In this document: positions 1-9,635 of the stretch, in pieces
Numbering within the stretch: position 1 is the stretch's first letter
How the letters are laid out: every line of letters starts with the position of its first letter
Assembly (NCBI GenBank): GCA_947494035.1
Contig: CANLTN010000016.1
Location: forward strand, 1 to 64,000
Length of the DNA stretch: 64,000 nt
Direction of reading: 5' to 3'
From: Pseudovibrio sp947494035
GTDB taxonomy: Bacteria > Pseudomonadota > Alphaproteobacteria > Rhizobiales > Stappiaceae
The notes under the pieces: model-generated
Databases searched by the model: none
Seen by the model: only the letters and a program-made list of their open reading frames with translations
What the model was told of the DNA's origin: nothing
Translations under genes and position numbers: made by a program

Positions 1-275
1 ATCATTCGCCAATAACGTTCGAGAGACAGCAAAGAGAAATTGAGATGAAGTCTCTCCACTTTTCTTAGGCCAATCCAGTTTGTTTCACAATATTCCTGAT
101 GTTATCTAGTGTGACGAAGGCTTGCTCCTTGGGTGGCCATCACCAGATGCTCACCCAAACCAACGGGACCGTCTCACGTTTACGGCATCAAGTGCGAAAC
201 CAGCCCGTTAACCTCAGTCCTGCCAATATTTCTTGGTCGACTCCTTGCCGCTATATACGTGCAAGGAGTAGCGCC

Positions 276-1607
276 ATGTCACTGGGTAAAACCGGAGCTA
301 AGTGCTCCAGAGTGTTCCTGCGTGCGCAAGATCGCGTGGCCAGAAATATCGATCGTGTGATTGATATCGGTCCGGAAGAAGCCTCAAAGATTTTCACCAG
401 TTTCGATGCAGATGAAGTTATGAGATACGCGGCTTTTCTGGATAAGGCTGTGCGCCGAGGCAAAGAGCGTGGGCCTTTGTTTGGGACCACAATCTCCATT
501 AAAGACCTGATTGATGAAGAGGGGAAGGTCACGACGGCTGGATGCAGCTATTACTGCGCTAATCCGCCTGCTGGGCAAGATGCCCCGTCTATACGAAGAC
601 TAAAGGCAGCCGGAGCTGTCCTATTCGGTCGAACCAACACCTCACAACTGGCTTATTCCGGGATGGGGATCAACCCCGACTTCGGCACACCGGGCAACGC
701 AACAGACCCCAGCCGCATTCCTGGGGGATCGAGCGCGGGTGCGGCAGTTGGTGTCGCCTTGGGGCTATTTGATGCTGGCATTGGCAGTGATACCGGGGGA
801 TCGATCCGGATCCCCGCTGCATTTAACGGGGTGTGCGGATTTAAGCCAACGGCCCGAACGATCCCTCTGGAAGGCGTTTTTCCGCTCTCGCGAGACTATG
901 ACAGCATTGGTCCGCTGGCAGGCAACATTGAACTGTGTACCCAGCTTTACGGTGTGCTGTCCGGCCAGATGCGCGCCCCGAAAAGCAACAGGAAAATCGG
1001 CGATCTTCGTTTAGCGCTGATAGATCCTTACGTCACCGAGGGGCTTGATGAGCAAGTAGGGCAGGATTTTGAGAGGGTTTTGAAACGCCTTAGTGACAAG
1101 GGCGTAAAGGTCGAGAAAGTCTCTCTTCCGGAAGTTGTTGACGCAATGTGGGTCAACGAGATCTTCATCTACAACGATGGCTATGCCATTCATAAAAAAC
1201 ATCTTGAAGGTCTGAAGAAGTGTCTGACCGCTGAAAGTGTATCTTACTTGCTTGATGCACAGAAACGAGAACCATCTGAAGTCGAGGAAGCAAGGCAACT
1301 CAGAGCAAAAGCGATTGCGAGTTTTGAGCGAATCTCCCCCCACTATGATGCTTTCATCTCTCCAACTTGCACAACTGTTGCACCGTCAATCAGCGAAGCC
1401 ACGGCAGCGATGAACTCATCGCACTTCGTGATCAAAGTGGCGCATAATACGATGATCGGCAATATGGTTGATGGATGTGCCGCGACCATCCCTATGCAAG
1501 AGCCAGATAAACTCGGTACCGGGCTTATGGTTCTTGGAGCAGGTGAAAGTGATTGGGAGACCCTGGAAGTGGCAGGTCTTCTGGAGGAACTCCTGAAGTC
1601 TCACTAA
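276..1607 (+). CDS. Amidase-signature family hydrolase
   Basis: The 443-aa product belongs to the amidase signature family, Ser-Ser-Lys hydrolases that cleave carboxamide bonds; the substrate is unknown. The catalytic Lys lies in SIKDL (about residue 75), and the Ser pair in the GGSSAGAAVGVALG and SDTGGSIRIPA blocks. Length fits the family. I start at ATG 276 because AAGGAG sits 7 bases upstream. The frame stays open back to position 99, but that extension has no RBS and no family resemblance. No signal peptide, so it is probably cytoplasmic. It stands alone, followed by an AT-rich methyltransferase gene. It could be annotated as a GatA homologue, but no gatB or gatC is present, so a catabolic amidase is more likely. 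Confidence 0.85.
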   Translation: MSLGKTGAKCSRVFLRAQDRVARNIDRVIDIGPEEASKIFTSFDADEVMRYAAFLDKAVRRGKERGPLFGTTISIKDLIDEEGKVTTAGCSYYCANPPAGQDAPSIRRLKAAGAVLFGRTNTSQLAYSGMGINPDFGTPGNATDPSRIPGGSSAGAAVGVALGLFDAGIGSDTGGSIRIPAAFNGVCGFKPTARTIPLEGVFPLSRDYDSIGPLAGNIELCTQLYGVLSGQMRAPKSNRKIGDLRLALIDPYVTEGLDEQVGQDFERVLKRLSDKGVKVEKVSLPEVVDAMWVNEIFIYNDGYAIHKKHLEGLKKCLTAESVSYLLDAQKREPSEVEEARQLRAKAIASFERISPHYDAFISPTCTTVAPSISEATAAMNSSHFVIKVAHNTMIGNMVDGCAATIPMQEPDKLGTGLMVLGAGESDWETLEVAGLLEELLKSH

Positions 1608-1727
1608 GGCCGTTGTCAGAACAGTATTTTAAGTAAAGGATAGTTATAAATACATCACTTGTTAGCTATATGTAGATTTGTTTCATGTTGTGTGGATGGA
1701 TTCATCTAGAAGACTTCTGTTGACATT

Positions 1728-2537
1728 ATGTTTATAGTCAAGGAAAGAAAGATCGTGAAGCAACCAATTCTTACTCGAGCTCTCAATAGTATTATTAAGA
1801 AAACAAAAATATACAATGAAACTCAATATAGACTAAAACTTATTGAAAGTGTACTAAGTCTATCTGAACCATTAGATGCCGTTATTGAGATGCACGATGG
1901 CGCCCGTTTTTCTGTTCCATATGCGCTGACTGATTTTATTCAATCAACACTATTTTCATCGAAAAATTACTACGAAATCGATATTCTCAAAGACCTAGAT
2001 AGGTTTATTCCAGATACCGGCGTGTTTGTAGACGCTGGTGCAAATGTTGGAAACCACACAATATACTGGGCACTCCATGGTGCGAAGCGCACTATACACG
2101 CGTTTGAGCCAGTTGATAGTACGTTCAAGATACTCGCCAAAAATGTTCTGCTCAACGAACTCGAGGATCAGGTGGTTAATCATCCATGCGCACTCGGTGA
2201 ACGGTCGGAACGTGCTAAAATTTCCAAGTTCGATTTATTGAACATCGGAGGCACACAAATCGAGAGTGATGAATCCGGTGAAATACAAGTAGAAACTCTA
2301 GATAGCGTAACAACAGCATTCCCTCGTTTGGACTTTTTAAAGATCGACACAGAAGGCTTCGAACTAAAAGTTTTGAGAGGAGGAGAACGAACAATTCTCA
2401 AGCATAAGCCGTTGATCTTTCTCGAAACTTTTGAGCAGAATAGAAATGAGGTTTTTTCATACTTGGCCGGCTTGGGCTATAAGCTGCTAAAAGAGTATCC
2501 AGATGATAACTATTTATTCCAAAGTCAGAACAATTAG
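1728..2537 (+). CDS. FkbM family SAM-dependent methyltransferase
   Basis: A 269-aa protein with the FkbM-type methyltransferase fold. The SAM-binding glycine motif is FVDAGANVGNHT (about residues 101-112), followed by the acidic end of the next strand in HAFEPV. The later LDFLKIDTEGFELKVLRGG block is characteristic of FkbM proteins, which methylate hydroxyl groups of sugars or secondary metabolites. The substrate cannot be told. The gene is clearly more AT-rich than its neighbours and has no obvious Shine-Dalgarno before ATG 1728, both consistent with horizontal acquisition. It converges on soxF. No glycosyltransferase is nearby to suggest a polysaccharide locus. Confidence 0.8.
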   Translation: MFIVKERKIVKQPILTRALNSIIKKTKIYNETQYRLKLIESVLSLSEPLDAVIEMHDGARFSVPYALTDFIQSTLFSSKNYYEIDILKDLDRFIPDTGVFVDAGANVGNHTIYWALHGAKRTIHAFEPVDSTFKILAKNVLLNELEDQVVNHPCALGERSERAKISKFDLLNIGGTQIESDESGEIQVETLDSVTTAFPRLDFLKIDTEGFELKVLRGGERTILKHKPLIFLETFEQNRNEVFSYLAGLGYKLLKEYPDDNYLFQSQNN

Positions 2538-2643
2538 ATAAATTAAGTCAATTACTTAATCTGATACTCGTTACGGGCAGGTGAGAGCGGTCTTGCCTGG
2601 GACTTTGAGGGGCACTCTCCGAGGCGCCCCGTAACTGAAGCGC

Positions 2644-3909
2644 CTACCCAAACATGTCCGTAGTCATGCCCGCATACCAGCCGAGGCTTTCCTCATAGGT
2701 TTGTTTGCGCAGGGCGTCGTCCTCGTTGTTTTGTGAGATGAAACCGTCCACCTTGGCTATCTTGTCGTCTGTCGCTACGTAGCTGGCACCTACCTTGACG
2801 CCGTTGTCTGGCGAAATCAGTGACCAGCATGTGTTTGAGAACCGTGGTTTGAAGGCGCGCGAGCCGATGAGGGCATGGCGGATGGCCATGGCGGCGGCTT
2901 TCGCCTGACTGTTGGCCGAGAAACCGGACTTCGGCATGTCGCCGTTTTGGGTCGCATCGCCCAGCACGTGGATGTTGTCGTCCATCCGGCTTTGCAACGT
3001 GGCTGGCACGATCGGGCACCAACCCTCATCATTGGTCAGCCCAGCCTGCTGCGCGATGCCGCCCGCCTGCATGGCGGGGATCACGTTGCATACATCAGCT
3101 TTGATGGTCTCGTCCTCCAGCACCACTTCCATGGTATTGGGATCAACCCGCTGCACACCGCCGGTAAACTCGTCTGTCAGCCAATCCACCATGCCTGTAT
3201 AGTGATTTTCCCAGCCCTCCATGAAGAGGCCCTGCTTCGAGAACTTCTCTTTCGGATCAAGGATGAGGATCTTGGCAGTCGGGTTCCGCTGCTTCAGCAC
3301 GTGGGCAACCATGGAGACCCGCTCATAAGGTCCCGGTGGACAACGGTACGGGTTGGGTGGAGCCACCATAGCAAAAGTGCCGCCCTCCGGCATGGCCTCG
3401 ATCTGAGCTTTCAGAAGCTGTGTCTGGGTTCCGGCTTTATAGGCGTGAGGCATCTTGTTCTGAGCGGTCACATCCCAGCCTTCAATGGCACCTTTCACAA
3501 AGTCAATACCCGGTGACAGTACGAGACGGTCATAGGAAATCGCATCTCCGCCAGCGAGCCGAACTTGTTTATTCTCCCGGTCAACAGCCGAAGCCCAGTC
3601 GTGGACCACCGTCACACCATACTCACTGGCCAGCGTGCCGTAAGAGTGCGCCAGCTTGGACATCGGCTGGAAGCCACCAATGGCAAGGTTGGAGAAGAAG
3701 CAGGTGTAATAGGTGCGGGAGGGCTCAATAAGGATCACTTCAATCGCACCATTAGAATCCTTCGCGATGTAGCGGGCAGCAGTTGCCCCGCCAGCCCCAC
3801 CGCCGATGATGACGACACGTGGTCGCGTCTGCCCTAGCGCGACAGGGGAGGAGAGAAGCGCCGCACTTGCAGCTGCTGTCCCTAAAAAACGACGTCGGTT
3901 CAGTATCAT
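2644..3909 (-). CDS. soxF: SoxF flavocytochrome c sulfide dehydrogenase flavoprotein
   Basis: 421-aa FAD flavoprotein related to FccB, last gene of the sox run. A twin-arginine signal (NRRRFLGTAAASAA) sends it folded to the periplasm. The FAD Rossmann motif VVIIGGGAGGATAARYI follows at about residue 32, and the C-terminal part (LGDATQNGDMPKSGFSANSQ) matches the flavocytochrome c sulfide dehydrogenase FAD-binding region. SoxF family proteins have sulfide dehydrogenase activity and can raise thiosulfate-oxidising activity of Sox enzymes. It lies 56 bp downstream of soxE, its likely cytochrome partner. GGGAGG precedes the ATG by 9 bases. FccB is an alternative name, but context decides for SoxF. 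Confidence 0.92.
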   Translation of the reverse strand: MILNRRRFLGTAAASAALLSSPVALGQTRPRVVIIGGGAGGATAARYIAKDSNGAIEVILIEPSRTYYTCFFSNLAIGGFQPMSKLAHSYGTLASEYGVTVVHDWASAVDRENKQVRLAGGDAISYDRLVLSPGIDFVKGAIEGWDVTAQNKMPHAYKAGTQTQLLKAQIEAMPEGGTFAMVAPPNPYRCPPGPYERVSMVAHVLKQRNPTAKILILDPKEKFSKQGLFMEGWENHYTGMVDWLTDEFTGGVQRVDPNTMEVVLEDETIKADVCNVIPAMQAGGIAQQAGLTNDEGWCPIVPATLQSRMDDNIHVLGDATQNGDMPKSGFSANSQAKAAAMAIRHALIGSRAFKPRFSNTCWSLISPDNGVKVGASYVATDDKIAKVDGFISQNNEDDALRKQTYEESLGWYAGMTTDMFG

Positions 3910-3965
3910 ATGCCAATTCCTCCCTTAAATAAATGTAAAGCGCGGGCCGGTAAAAGCCACCGTCT

Positions 3966-4676
3966 CTAATTCTGGTCCTTATAATAAGCAGCCAGCGCAG
4001 CAATCTCCTCCTCCGAGAGCCGCTTGGCGATCATCTGCATAACAGGGTGGGGTCTATGCCCTTTTTGATAGGCCCGCAGCGCAATCACAAAATCCGGCTG
4101 CGACCATCCGGTGATGGAGGGGATCCCTTTGTCTGCTCCGTTGGATTGGTGGCAACTGGTACATTCACCAGACAGATACTCACCATATTCAGCATCGCCG
4201 TCCAGATAGGTTTCTTCGTGAAGGCTTGGGGCATCCTGTTGTAAAAGGCTGGCAGAAGCCTCCGGAATGTTGGCAGGGTTTACGGAGAACTGGCGCAGAT
4301 AGGCAAGCAGATCAGAGCGATCCTTTTTCTTGTCCATGCCCCGGTAGTTCATGCGTGTACCGGAGACGAGATTCTTGGGGTTTTCAATGTAGATGTTCAA
4401 AGCATCGAGCGTCCAGCGCAGCCCATCAGCGCCCGCGCGTTTCATGGCTTTGGAGTATGTGGCACCGTCAACGCTGGCTGCTTTGCGGTCAAACACACTG
4501 TTGAGGTGCGGTCCAATGCGGTTTCTGGCGTCTTTGCCAACGTCGTGGCAGCTCAGGCACGCATTGAACAAGCGCTCGCCACGCGCAATATCCTGTGCAA
4601 GGGCAATCGAAGGTGCACCTGACAAGAAACCCATAGCAAGAAGGCTGGGTAGGAGAGCAGGTATCGCAGCTCTCAT
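3966..4676 (-). CDS. soxE: SoxE diheme cytochrome c
   Basis: 236-aa periplasmic c-type cytochrome with a Sec signal peptide (cleavage near ALAQ, residue 28). Two heme-attachment sites are visible: CLSCH (residues 40-44) and CTSCH (172-176), so it is diheme like SoxE/FccA. It overlaps the end of soxD by 4 bases (translational coupling) and is followed by soxF, making it the probable electron acceptor of the flavoprotein. The first half resembles mitochondrial-type cytochrome c (KAMKRAGADGLRW, NLVSGTRMNYRG). The role as SoxF partner is inferred from family and gene order. Confidence 0.88.
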   Translation of the reverse strand: MRAAIPALLPSLLAMGFLSGAPSIALAQDIARGERLFNACLSCHDVGKDARNRIGPHLNSVFDRKAASVDGATYSKAMKRAGADGLRWTLDALNIYIENPKNLVSGTRMNYRGMDKKKDRSDLLAYLRQFSVNPANIPEASASLLQQDAPSLHEETYLDGDAEYGEYLSGECTSCHQSNGADKGIPSITGWSQPDFVIALRAYQKGHRPHPVMQMIAKRLSEEEIAALAAYYKDQN

Positions 4677-5710
4677 TGGGAGTGGCTCTTTAGGTATTCG
4701 ATGAGCGCAACACGGTCTTTTTCCTTTTTCAGACCGGCAAACGCCATCTTGGTGCCTTTCACAAACGTCTTCGGCTTGGTGAGGAAGGCATCCAGATTTT
4801 CATCGGACCAGACAAGGCCATCATCATTCAGCTTTTTAAGGGCCTTGGAATACTTGAAACCAGAGACCACAGCAGCTTGCTGACCAATGATGCCATTGAG
4901 GTTCGGCCCGACCCTGTTCTTTGCCTTTTCACCCACCTGATGACAGGCCTTGCACTTTTTAAAGACCTTGGCCCCTTTCTCGATGAGTGCATCATCAAGC
5001 ACAGCGGCCACCGGTTCTGGCAGTGAGACAGGCGCTAGTTCAGCAGAGGCAGCTTCTGTTTCTGCTTGGGCCCCTTCAGCGGCTTTTGTCTCCTCAGGCG
5101 TGACATCCAGAACCTGAGCGCGCGCGGTGATTTTCACATCCGCTTTACAGTCCGTCATGCAAACGTCGCGCTTTTTGAATATCGGTGAGGCTTCACGGTC
5201 ATCCATGTAAAAGCCGTCTTCGTTGGGCAGGAGAACGGAGGTGAAGTTCTCGTGGCTGAGCTCAAAGTCATCCTCCACCAGATCATTGGCATAAAGCAGA
5301 AATGCCGTGATGGCGTAAACTTCGTCCGGTTTCAGGGATTGGGCGTCACCAAACGGCATGGCGCGGTTTACATAGTCAAACACGGTTGAGAGGTAGGGCC
5401 AGTAAGAGCCGATTGTCTTAACGGGCCGGTCCGAAGTCAACGTATCGTCGCCGCCGGAAAGAACCGGCCAGCGATCAACGCCCTCGGCGAAGTCGCCGTG
5501 GCAGACAGCACAGCGCTCGGCAAAAATCTCATCGCCTTGCTCCACAGTGCCCCGTCCATCTGGCAGCCCCTGACCATCCGGGCGCACATCAATATTCCAT
5601 GCAGCCACTTCAGCAGGGGTCGCCGCACGCCCCAGATTGAACGAACCGGCCGTGACAGAGCCAGTCAGCAGAAGTGTCCCTGTTGCTAAGATACTAAGAA
5701 ACTTCAACAT
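4673..5710 (-). CDS. soxD: SoxD sulfane dehydrogenase diheme cytochrome subunit
   Basis: 345-aa cytochrome subunit of the Sox(CD)2 sulfane dehydrogenase, which removes six electrons from SoxY-bound sulfane sulfur. A Sec signal is present (MLKFLSILATGTLLLTGSVTAG). The N-terminal heme site CAVCH (67-71) and the C-terminal site CKACH (253-257) are joined by an Ala/Glu-rich linker (about 205-230) between the two cytochrome domains. The longest open frame reaches 5953, but the ATG at 5710 has GGGGAGG 6 bases upstream and begins the signal peptide. This start overlaps the end of soxC by 17 bases, showing a coupled soxC-soxD pair. Confidence 0.93.
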   Translation of the reverse strand: MLKFLSILATGTLLLTGSVTAGSFNLGRAATPAEVAAWNIDVRPDGQGLPDGRGTVEQGDEIFAERCAVCHGDFAEGVDRWPVLSGGDDTLTSDRPVKTIGSYWPYLSTVFDYVNRAMPFGDAQSLKPDEVYAITAFLLYANDLVEDDFELSHENFTSVLLPNEDGFYMDDREASPIFKKRDVCMTDCKADVKITARAQVLDVTPEETKAAEGAQAETEAASAELAPVSLPEPVAAVLDDALIEKGAKVFKKCKACHQVGEKAKNRVGPNLNGIIGQQAAVVSGFKYSKALKKLNDDGLVWSDENLDAFLTKPKTFVKGTKMAFAGLKKEKDRVALIEYLKSHSQ

Positions 5711-6959
5711 TTTCCGCCTCCCCATTTTCGCGGAGGTGCCACGTCTGGATCGCGTTGTTGTGGTAGATGGAGTTCTCTCCACGAATAGCGCGCAGTTCAT
5801 TCTTCGTTGGCTGGATGTACCCGGTGGAGTCATGCGCCCGCGATTGCAGCAGCAGCGGCGTTCCATCCCAGTCAAACTCGAAATAGAACCGGTGCATGGA
5901 CTTGTCGAAGCTCGGGCCGTCCAGTCTTGCCGCATGCCAGTTCTTCCCGCCATCGAGCGTGATATCTACCCGCGGAATGGTGCCGCGGCCGGACCATGCC
6001 ACACCCGAAAGCACCGTATGGCCGCTCCTGTGCAGGAGAGGGGCCTGTGGGCTTGGATTGGTGATGACGGACTTACAGTCCATCTCCCACGTAAACCGTC
6101 GTGCCTTACCGTTTTCCATAAGGTCGGTGTACTTGGAGGTCTCTTCCCTGTGGTGCCATGGCTCATCGCCCACCTCGATACGGCGCAGCCACTTGATCCA
6201 CATGTTGCCTTCCCACCCTGGAACCACCAGCCGCAGCGGATACCCTTGCTCTGGGCGCAGCGCTTCGCCGTTCATCTTGAAGGCCACAAGACAATCATCC
6301 AGCGCTTTCTCCAGCGGAATGGAGCGGGTCATGGCAGCAGCATCCGCGCCTTCCGGCATCAGCCACTTGGCGTTGGTCTTCAGGCCCGCTTCTTCCAACA
6401 GAAACCGAAGGGGAACGCCGGTGTACATCACGTTATGGATCATGCCATGGGTGAACTGACAGCCATTCAACTGCGCGCCGCGCCACTCCATGCCGGAGTT
6501 GGCAGCACACTCCAAAAAGTAGATCCGGTTCTCACGGGGGAAGCGCAAAATATCTTCCATCGTGAACACCAGTTCCGTGTCCACAAGCCCATTGATCATC
6601 AGCCGGTGCTGGGCAGGGTCAACATGGGCAACACCACTGTGGTGACGCTCGAAGCACAGTCCGTTCGGCGTGATGATGCCGTCCAGTTCATGCAACGGGG
6701 TAAAGTTAATGGAACTCACGCGGTCAGCCGTCAGCCATTCCACCGTTCGCCGCTTCACATGCGCCTCGTACTGGGAAGGTACGCCGTACGGCATAGCGTC
6801 AACACCATCTCCCAGCTCCTGCATCCATGGCTGCAAATTGGTGATGGCAGGATCATCCGCCCGCACCGGAAGCGCAGCGCCAGTCAAGGCAGCTCCACTC
6901 AGTAAGGCCCCACCTTTCAGGAGGTTGCGGCGGGTAGGTGACTTTAGTCGTTCACTCAT
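5694..6959 (-). CDS. soxC: SoxC sulfane dehydrogenase molybdopterin subunit
   Basis: 421-aa molybdenum-cofactor subunit of Sox(CD)2, a member of the sulfite oxidase family. A Tat signal (SPTRRNLLKGGALLSGAALTGAA) fits export after cofactor insertion. The Mo-ligating Cys is in YFLECAANSGMEW (about residue 155). The oxidoreductase domain is followed by the Mo-co dimerisation domain (HTVLSGVAWSGRGTIPRVDI). With SoxD it makes thiosulfate oxidation complete, to sulfate, instead of leaving stored sulfur. Its presence predicts that this organism does not form sulfur globules through this pathway. Confidence 0.95.
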   Translation of the reverse strand: MSERLKSPTRRNLLKGGALLSGAALTGAALPVRADDPAITNLQPWMQELGDGVDAMPYGVPSQYEAHVKRRTVEWLTADRVSSINFTPLHELDGIITPNGLCFERHHSGVAHVDPAQHRLMINGLVDTELVFTMEDILRFPRENRIYFLECAANSGMEWRGAQLNGCQFTHGMIHNVMYTGVPLRFLLEEAGLKTNAKWLMPEGADAAAMTRSIPLEKALDDCLVAFKMNGEALRPEQGYPLRLVVPGWEGNMWIKWLRRIEVGDEPWHHREETSKYTDLMENGKARRFTWEMDCKSVITNPSPQAPLLHRSGHTVLSGVAWSGRGTIPRVDITLDGGKNWHAARLDGPSFDKSMHRFYFEFDWDGTPLLLQSRAHDSTGYIQPTKNELRAIRGENSIYHNNAIQTWHLRENGEAENVEVS

Positions 6960-6998
6960 GTCAATTGCTCGTCATCTGAAAATCGGAAAGGGTTCGCC

Positions 6999-8681
6999 TC
7001 ACACGCCTGTAACGCGAACCGTAGAGTTGGGGTCCATGGTGATGGTGCCTTTGCGGCTGATGTAATCCTCAACCACCTGCCAGATCTCAGGCCCTTCCGT
7101 GTCCTGACCAACAGAGGCCCAGCCCGAAACCACGTAGGCCTTGGCAGGATCAATGGTCTCGCCGGTCTTCAGCAGCGTCATGTTGGAAACGCGCTCTCCG
7201 ACGGGCTTGGAAACGTCGATGGAGTAGCCCATGCCGCCCACGCGAACCATGTCACCACCTTGCTGGTAGTACGGGTCGGGGTTGAACAGGTTGTCAGCCA
7301 CATCCTCCAAAATCTCATGCAGGTATTGCCCCGTCATCTCGGAGCGGTATGCATTCGGGTAGGTCATGCTGGTGGCGTTGTGAATGTCTTCGCGGGTGAT
7401 GTTGTCACCCGGCAACAGAGATGGCCCCCAACGGAAGCCCGGAGACAGCGCAATGTCTGCCTCCCGCTCCTCAATCAGCGCCTGACAGATCAGGTCATCC
7501 CAAGTGCCGTTGAAGTTGCCACGGCGATAAAGCAGGCTGTCGGTGGTCCCGATGACCTCTTCCAGCTCCTGCTTGAACGGCGCGCGCTCTTTCTCGATCA
7601 GTGCCGACATCTCAGGGTCCGGTGTAATCACGTCCGCAAACACAGGGATCAGCTTGTACGAGAAATCCTTGATGCCGTTTTTGTCCACGTCCAAATCCAA
7701 ACGCGAGACGAATTTACCGTTGGAGCCGGATGCGATGATCATAGTCTTGCCGACCTTCACCGGTTCCGGCACCGCATCGTGGGTATGCCCGCTCAGGATA
7801 ACGTCAATGCCGGAGACTTGCTGCGCGACCTTACGGTCCACGTCAAAACCGTTGTGACTGAGCAGTACAACAACATCAGCGCCTTCCTGTTTGACCTCCT
7901 CAACCATCTCCTGAATGCGTGCTTCACGAATACCGAAGGAAAGGTTGGGGAACATCCAGCCCGGATTGGCAATCGGCATATACGGGAAGGCCTGACCGAT
8001 CACAGCAACCCTGGCACCGCCACGCTCGAAAATCTTATAGGGTTCAAACGCCGGTTCGTCCCACTCATTGTTAAAGATGTTGGCACCCAGAAACGGGAAG
8101 GGCAGTTCCTCGACAATCTCGTTCACACGGTCAATGCCATAGGTGAACTCCCAGTGCGAAGTCATTGCATCGGGCCTCAACGCATTCATCAGGTTGACCA
8201 TGTCCTGACCTTCAGTCCGAAGCGCAGTCATGGACCCGTGCCACGTATCACCACCATCAAGGAACAGTGCATCAGGGCGTTCAGCGCGGATGGACTTCAC
8301 GACGGTCGACACCCGGTCCAGCCCACCCATCTTGCCGTAGCTGCGGGCGAGTGAGACAAAGTCTTCAGAGGTGAGGGCATACGCTTGCGGGGTACCACTC
8401 TCGTAGTTGAAAGCGTTCAGCAGATCCTGACCGGTAATATGCGGCAGCAACCCTTTTTGCGCACCTACACCAATATTCACGGAGGGCTCACGGAACCAGA
8501 CCGGCTTCACCTGCGCATGACAATCCGTAAAGTGGATGATGGTCACGTTGCCGGTGGTTTTAAAGTCCAGAAGTTGGTTCTGTGTCAAGGCCTGGCGCGC
8601 AGCCAAAACTGGAAAGTTACCAGCCCCAAAAATAGCAGCTGCAGCGACACCAGCTTGCAAGAAATCACGGCGCGAGATCAT
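6999..8681 (-). CDS. soxB: SoxB thiosulfohydrolase
   Basis: 560-aa periplasmic di-manganese hydrolase that releases sulfate from the SoxY-bound S-sulfonate. It has a Tat signal (MISRRDFLQAGVAAAA). Metal-binding motifs of the 5'-nucleotidase/metallophosphoesterase superfamily are all visible: FTDCHAQVKP, LDGGDTWHGS, LLSHNGFDVD and LSGHTHDAVPEPV. The C-terminal nucleotidase-like domain carries the SoxB marker SPGFRWGPSLLPGDNIT. Position between soxA and soxC follows the classical XYZABCD order. soxB is the usual marker gene for thiosulfate oxidisers. Confidence 0.97.
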   Translation of the reverse strand: MISRRDFLQAGVAAAAIFGAGNFPVLAARQALTQNQLLDFKTTGNVTIIHFTDCHAQVKPVWFREPSVNIGVGAQKGLLPHITGQDLLNAFNYESGTPQAYALTSEDFVSLARSYGKMGGLDRVSTVVKSIRAERPDALFLDGGDTWHGSMTALRTEGQDMVNLMNALRPDAMTSHWEFTYGIDRVNEIVEELPFPFLGANIFNNEWDEPAFEPYKIFERGGARVAVIGQAFPYMPIANPGWMFPNLSFGIREARIQEMVEEVKQEGADVVVLLSHNGFDVDRKVAQQVSGIDVILSGHTHDAVPEPVKVGKTMIIASGSNGKFVSRLDLDVDKNGIKDFSYKLIPVFADVITPDPEMSALIEKERAPFKQELEEVIGTTDSLLYRRGNFNGTWDDLICQALIEEREADIALSPGFRWGPSLLPGDNITREDIHNATSMTYPNAYRSEMTGQYLHEILEDVADNLFNPDPYYQQGGDMVRVGGMGYSIDVSKPVGERVSNMTLLKTGETIDPAKAYVVSGWASVGQDTEGPEIWQVVEDYISRKGTITMDPNSTVRVTGV

Positions 8682-8765
8682 CTCCGCACCCTCCGTAAGT
8701 TATTTCAATGTCTAAAATTGTGTTGGATCAGGAGGTTGCCGCACATCAGCAACCTCCAAAATCAC

Positions 8766-9608
8766 TTAGTTACGAACAGATGGAGTCTCCACAGAAAGCC
8801 CCATTCCGCGAGATGCCACATAGGCTTCCAGAGCGATGAACTCATCACTGCCGCGCGTATAAGGGGTAGCCCGCACCTGATCCATGCAGCCTTTGAACCG
8901 GCGGTGAATGGAACCAAGCCCGCCCCATTTCAGGCGATACACCGGAAAGCCGTTGACCTGCCCCTGACTCAAATGGTCAGCGCGGATCATGTTGCCGTAA
9001 TTGTTTTCATGGCAGTTGGCGCACGCCAGATCCAGCTGGCCAACGCGGGTGTAGTAAAGCTCTTCACCCTTCTTGATCCAGTCAGCCATCGGCCCATCAG
9101 TTTTCAGCGCCACCGGCATACCGCGTGAGGCCAGACCAATCAGTGCTGTCATTGCTAGCATCTCGGGGCTCTCCCATTTCCATGGTTCTGCGCCCTGATG
9201 TGTCTCGATGGAGGCATTGATCAGCATTTCCAGCGTGGCAGGCTTGCCCATCTCCTCGTTCCAGCGCGGCAACTCGGCCCGCAGACCTGCAAGACCGTCA
9301 AAGCTTCCATGACAATTCGCACAAGACTTGTTGGATGTTCCGGCAGGCTCTTCCCAAAGCTCCTCTGCATACTCAATGGCCACAAACGCAGGATTCTCAA
9401 AATCATCCATTTGCAGGGCCTGAGTCTCAGCGGAGCGGAACCGCCAGCCGGAAATAATTTCGGAGAGCGGATGGTCATCCGCCGCAGCCGTAGTTGTTGC
9501 TATGGTTTCCCCGTCGATGACAAGTTCGCGTCCGTCATCGGCTAGTGAAGCTGTGCTAAGAGCGCCACCCAGAATCCCCGCAGCGAGTATTGAAACCGTC
9601 CTTTTCAT
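8766..9608 (-). CDS. soxA: SoxA c-type cytochrome (L-cysteine S-thiosulfotransferase subunit)
   Basis: 280-aa periplasmic SoxA with a Sec signal (cleavage near SLAD, residue 23). It has two heme sites, CANCH (96-100) and CANCH (196-200), so it is the diheme form; many SoxA proteins have lost the first site. The catalytic Cys that ligates the active-site heme and becomes persulfidated is C241 in RRFKGCMDQVRATPY. With SoxX it oxidatively joins thiosulfate to the SoxY swinging-arm cysteine. It lies 27 bp downstream of soxZ. Confidence 0.94.
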   Translation of the reverse strand: MKRTVSILAAGILGGALSTASLADDGRELVIDGETIATTTAAADDHPLSEIISGWRFRSAETQALQMDDFENPAFVAIEYAEELWEEPAGTSNKSCANCHGSFDGLAGLRAELPRWNEEMGKPATLEMLINASIETHQGAEPWKWESPEMLAMTALIGLASRGMPVALKTDGPMADWIKKGEELYYTRVGQLDLACANCHENNYGNMIRADHLSQGQVNGFPVYRLKWGGLGSIHRRFKGCMDQVRATPYTRGSDEFIALEAYVASRGMGLSVETPSVRN

Positions 9609-9635
9609 ACCCTTCTCCTCCCAAAGAATGGCCTC

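Noticed and set aside
99..275. N-terminal extension of the amidase reading frame
   Set aside because: The extension has no Shine-Dalgarno, does not resemble amidases, and the ATG at 276 has AAGGAG at correct spacing.
2546..2559. AGTCAATTACTTAA shared with 29965 region
   Set aside because: 14 AT-rich bases in unrelated intergenic contexts; chance is a sufficient explanation in 64 kb.
5637..6905. Long forward open frame opposite soxC
   Set aside because: It is antisense to soxC, has no recognisable domain, and is explained by the high-GC codon pattern of the real gene.
7260..8354. Long forward open frame opposite soxB
   Set aside because: Antisense shadow with low-complexity His/Arg/Val composition; SoxB motifs on the other strand are unambiguous.
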